Part shown: piece after piece, positions 62,788-64,000 of the stretch | How the letters are laid out: every line of letters starts with the position of its first letter | How positions within the stretch are numbered: the stretch's first letter is position 1 | Assembly (NCBI RefSeq): GCF_900452415.1 | Contig: NZ_UGNX01000001.1 | Span: 2,232,001-2,296,000 of the forward strand | Source: Legionella cincinnatiensis | GTDB lineage: Bacteria > Pseudomonadota > Gammaproteobacteria > Legionellales > Legionellaceae | Length of the DNA: 64,000 bases | Reading direction: 5' to 3' | Notes under the pieces: model-generated | Databases searched by the model: none | Told to the model about the DNA's origin: nothing | Seen by the model: the letters and a program-made list of their open reading frames with translations, nothing else | Made by a program: the position numbers and the translations under genes

Positions 62788-63537
62788 TTGCCTAGACATC
62801 ATCACAATCACCCTGGCCACACACATGTACCTCCTCATGTCCATGTGCATGCCCATCCACATATGCATGGCCGCCCTCATGTACATGTTTTCCCTCCGAT
62901 CCGTCCTTCTGTTCATGTTCATCGAGGATACACATACTATGGTTCAGGAGCATTATTAATAAGTGCTGCGATCTTAATTCCTGCCATAATTCTTGCTTTA
63001 CTGTTGAGCCCTACTGTAGGTGTTGCTGGTTATGCTGCTTCATCAATGACTTTAGGAGCCGCATCTGTAGGAGCAGCAACTGCGTTTAGTGCAGCTACTT
63101 TTGGTTTAGGGGCACTCGCACTTTATGGTGCGATAGGTTTAGCCTATCTTTACTCCAGTGCTAAAGAATGTTATTCAGGTAATAAAAGCATGATGGATAT
63201 GATGCATTCACGTGTCGTCAATGAAGATGGTTTCACGGTTAAAGGCGTTTTAAAGTCTATAGGCGCTGTGGTTTGGTCACCATTTCTACTTATTGGTGGA
63301 TTGGCAGGGATGGGAGTTAAAGCTGCTGTCAACGCATTTAATACTCGAAAATCAAGCGCTCAAGTTGAACCAACTGTAGAAAATACTACTACTTCTGACC
63401 AAGTAAAAGATCTTGGGTTATCAAGAAAGAGCAACGAACCTACTGCGCCATTTCACACCAAATCAGTATTTGCTACTTTAGACAAAAAGACTGAAGAAGA
63501 TCTAACACACAATACCAGTTCTACTCTTCGATGTTAA
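62788..63537 (+). CDS. His-rich membrane protein
   Basis: 249 residues. The start is TTG at 62788, chosen because AAGGAG lies at ideal spacing. The N-terminal ~45 residues contain about 16 histidines (PRHHHNHPGHTHVPPHVHVHAHPHMHG...), a likely metal-binding tail. Two to three membrane segments follow (ALLISAAILIPAIILALLLSP; LGAASVGAATAFSAATFGLGALALYGAIGLAYL; IGAVVWSPFLLIGGLAGMG), then a polar Ser/Thr-rich tail. No family recognised; it could handle or sense metal at a membrane. The IS4 element has inserted 85 bp upstream and may alter its promoter. Confidence 0.6.
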   Translation: MPRHHHNHPGHTHVPPHVHVHAHPHMHGRPHVHVFPPIRPSVHVHRGYTYYGSGALLISAAILIPAIILALLLSPTVGVAGYAASSMTLGAASVGAATAFSAATFGLGALALYGAIGLAYLYSSAKECYSGNKSMMDMMHSRVVNEDGFTVKGVLKSIGAVVWSPFLLIGGLAGMGVKAAVNAFNTRKSSAQVEPTVENTTTSDQVKDLGLSRKSNEPTAPFHTKSVFATLDKKTEEDLTHNTSSTLRC

Positions 63538-63550
63538 TCTAATTGATCCA

Positions 63551-63578
63551 GTTGAGCCTTAATATATCAAGGCTCAAC
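63551..63578. terminator. Bidirectional terminator hairpin
   Basis: Arms GTTGAGCCTT and AAGGCTCAAC around AATATATC between the convergent His-rich and ABC permease genes. Confidence 0.7.
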
Positions 63579-63589
63579 TTGCTATCCAA

Positions 63590-64000
63590 TTAAACATGAG
63601 ATTGATGGGGATCAAATGCATCTCTCACCGCATCGGCAAATAAGTTAATCGCTAGCACCAATAAAAACATAAAAAGAAAGGCAGCAAACATAGGCCACCA
63701 AATAACAGGATTACGTGCCAACTCAAGACGTGCGCTGTTAATCATGTTTCCCCAACTAATTGTCATTGGTGAAACCCCTGCCCCTACATAAGACAGTAAT
63801 GCTTCAGCCATAACTAAAAAGCTAAAATCTAACACTAAAGTAATCACGACAATATGCATGACATTAGGCAGTAAATGTTTACGAATAATGGTAAACCAAT
63901 TGGAGCCTAAAGCACGCGCTGCCAAAACAAAATCTATTTCACGTAATTTCAAGGTTTCAGCGCGCAAAAGCCTACACAAACTGGTCCAACTCGTCACTCC
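63590..64000 (-). CDS. ABC transporter permease (OppC/DppC-type), C-terminal part
   Basis: The visible 135 residues run off the window end, so the N-terminus is missing. It has the permease EAA-loop (REIDFVLAARALGSNWFTIIRKHLLPNVMHIVVITLVLDFSFLVMAEALLSYVGAG), two to three further membrane helices and the ending LAINLFADAVRDAFDPHQ, as in the second permease of peptide/nickel importers. Other subunits should lie beyond 64 kb. Confidence 0.9.
   Translation of the reverse strand, partial: GVTSWTSLCRLLRAETLKLREIDFVLAARALGSNWFTIIRKHLLPNVMHIVVITLVLDFSFLVMAEALLSYVGAGVSPMTISWGNMINSARLELARNPVIWWPMFAAFLFMFLLVLAINLFADAVRDAFDPHQSHV

Overview
The window looks like accessory chromosome from a Legionella-type gammaproteobacterium. 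The DNA is AT-rich. Many genes encode long proteins with no bacterial housekeeping role but with eukaryotic-style parts: leucine-rich repeats, ankyrin repeats, a caspase-like fold, a lipid-kinase-like loop, a CaaX tail, coiled coils with helical membrane hairpins, and Glu-rich C-termini. There is also a stand-alone IcmL/DotI-like protein. The species assignment and the effector reading are inferences from these family traits; no search was run.

Layout. 1-2.3 kb is an insertion-sequence graveyard: a decayed IS110 element beside a palindromic repeat, and an ISL3 fragment, all bracketed by a ~120-bp inverted repeat. 2.4-8 kb holds ordinary genes: a small stress-type protein, an SDR oxidoreductase, an AstE/aspartoacylase-like protein that has lost two of three zinc ligands coupled to an MFS transporter, and an MscS channel. 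8.4-14.2 kb is a striking unit: a LuxR-type regulator between two outward-facing genes (coiled-coil membrane protein; LRR protein) that share a near-identical 215-bp promoter, leader and first codons in inverted orientation. A protein with 255-bp tandem repeats and a membrane protein follow. 14.5-19.1 kb has a TIKI/EreA-like protein ending in CLLM, a DUF421 protein, a SulP transporter and a DUF808 protein.

19.4-22.3 kb is a tightly coupled operon (methyltransferase remnant, GNAT, double GNAT, APH-like kinase) joined by GTGA start/stop overlaps. 22.4-28.2 kb holds effector-like genes: a caspase-like plus ankyrin protein, an ATP-grasp ligase, a Gly/Glu-rich protein and a P-loop kinase-like protein. 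Two of these genes and a beta-lactamase-like gene at 38.5 kb share a 40-bp promoter block. 28.5-34 kb contains an intact IS66 element with an oppositely oriented tnpC, a second IS66 remnant, a HAD-like protein and two related truncated genes beside the IS66 copies.

34-47 kb carries small periplasmic duplicates around a CsbD protein, an RstA/RstB-like two-component system, the beta-lactamase-like and IcmL-like proteins, a second LuxR-type regulator, an EF-G of the second type (fusA2) and a RES-Xre toxin-antitoxin pair. 47-61 kb has more effector-like proteins, an MFS transporter, an ankyrin protein, a YciI/EthD-type pair, a PRC-barrel protein and a PNPOx-like flavoprotein. A recent IS4-family insertion with a 10-bp target duplication lies at 61.5-62.7 kb, followed by a His-rich membrane protein and an OppC-type ABC permease that runs off the window.
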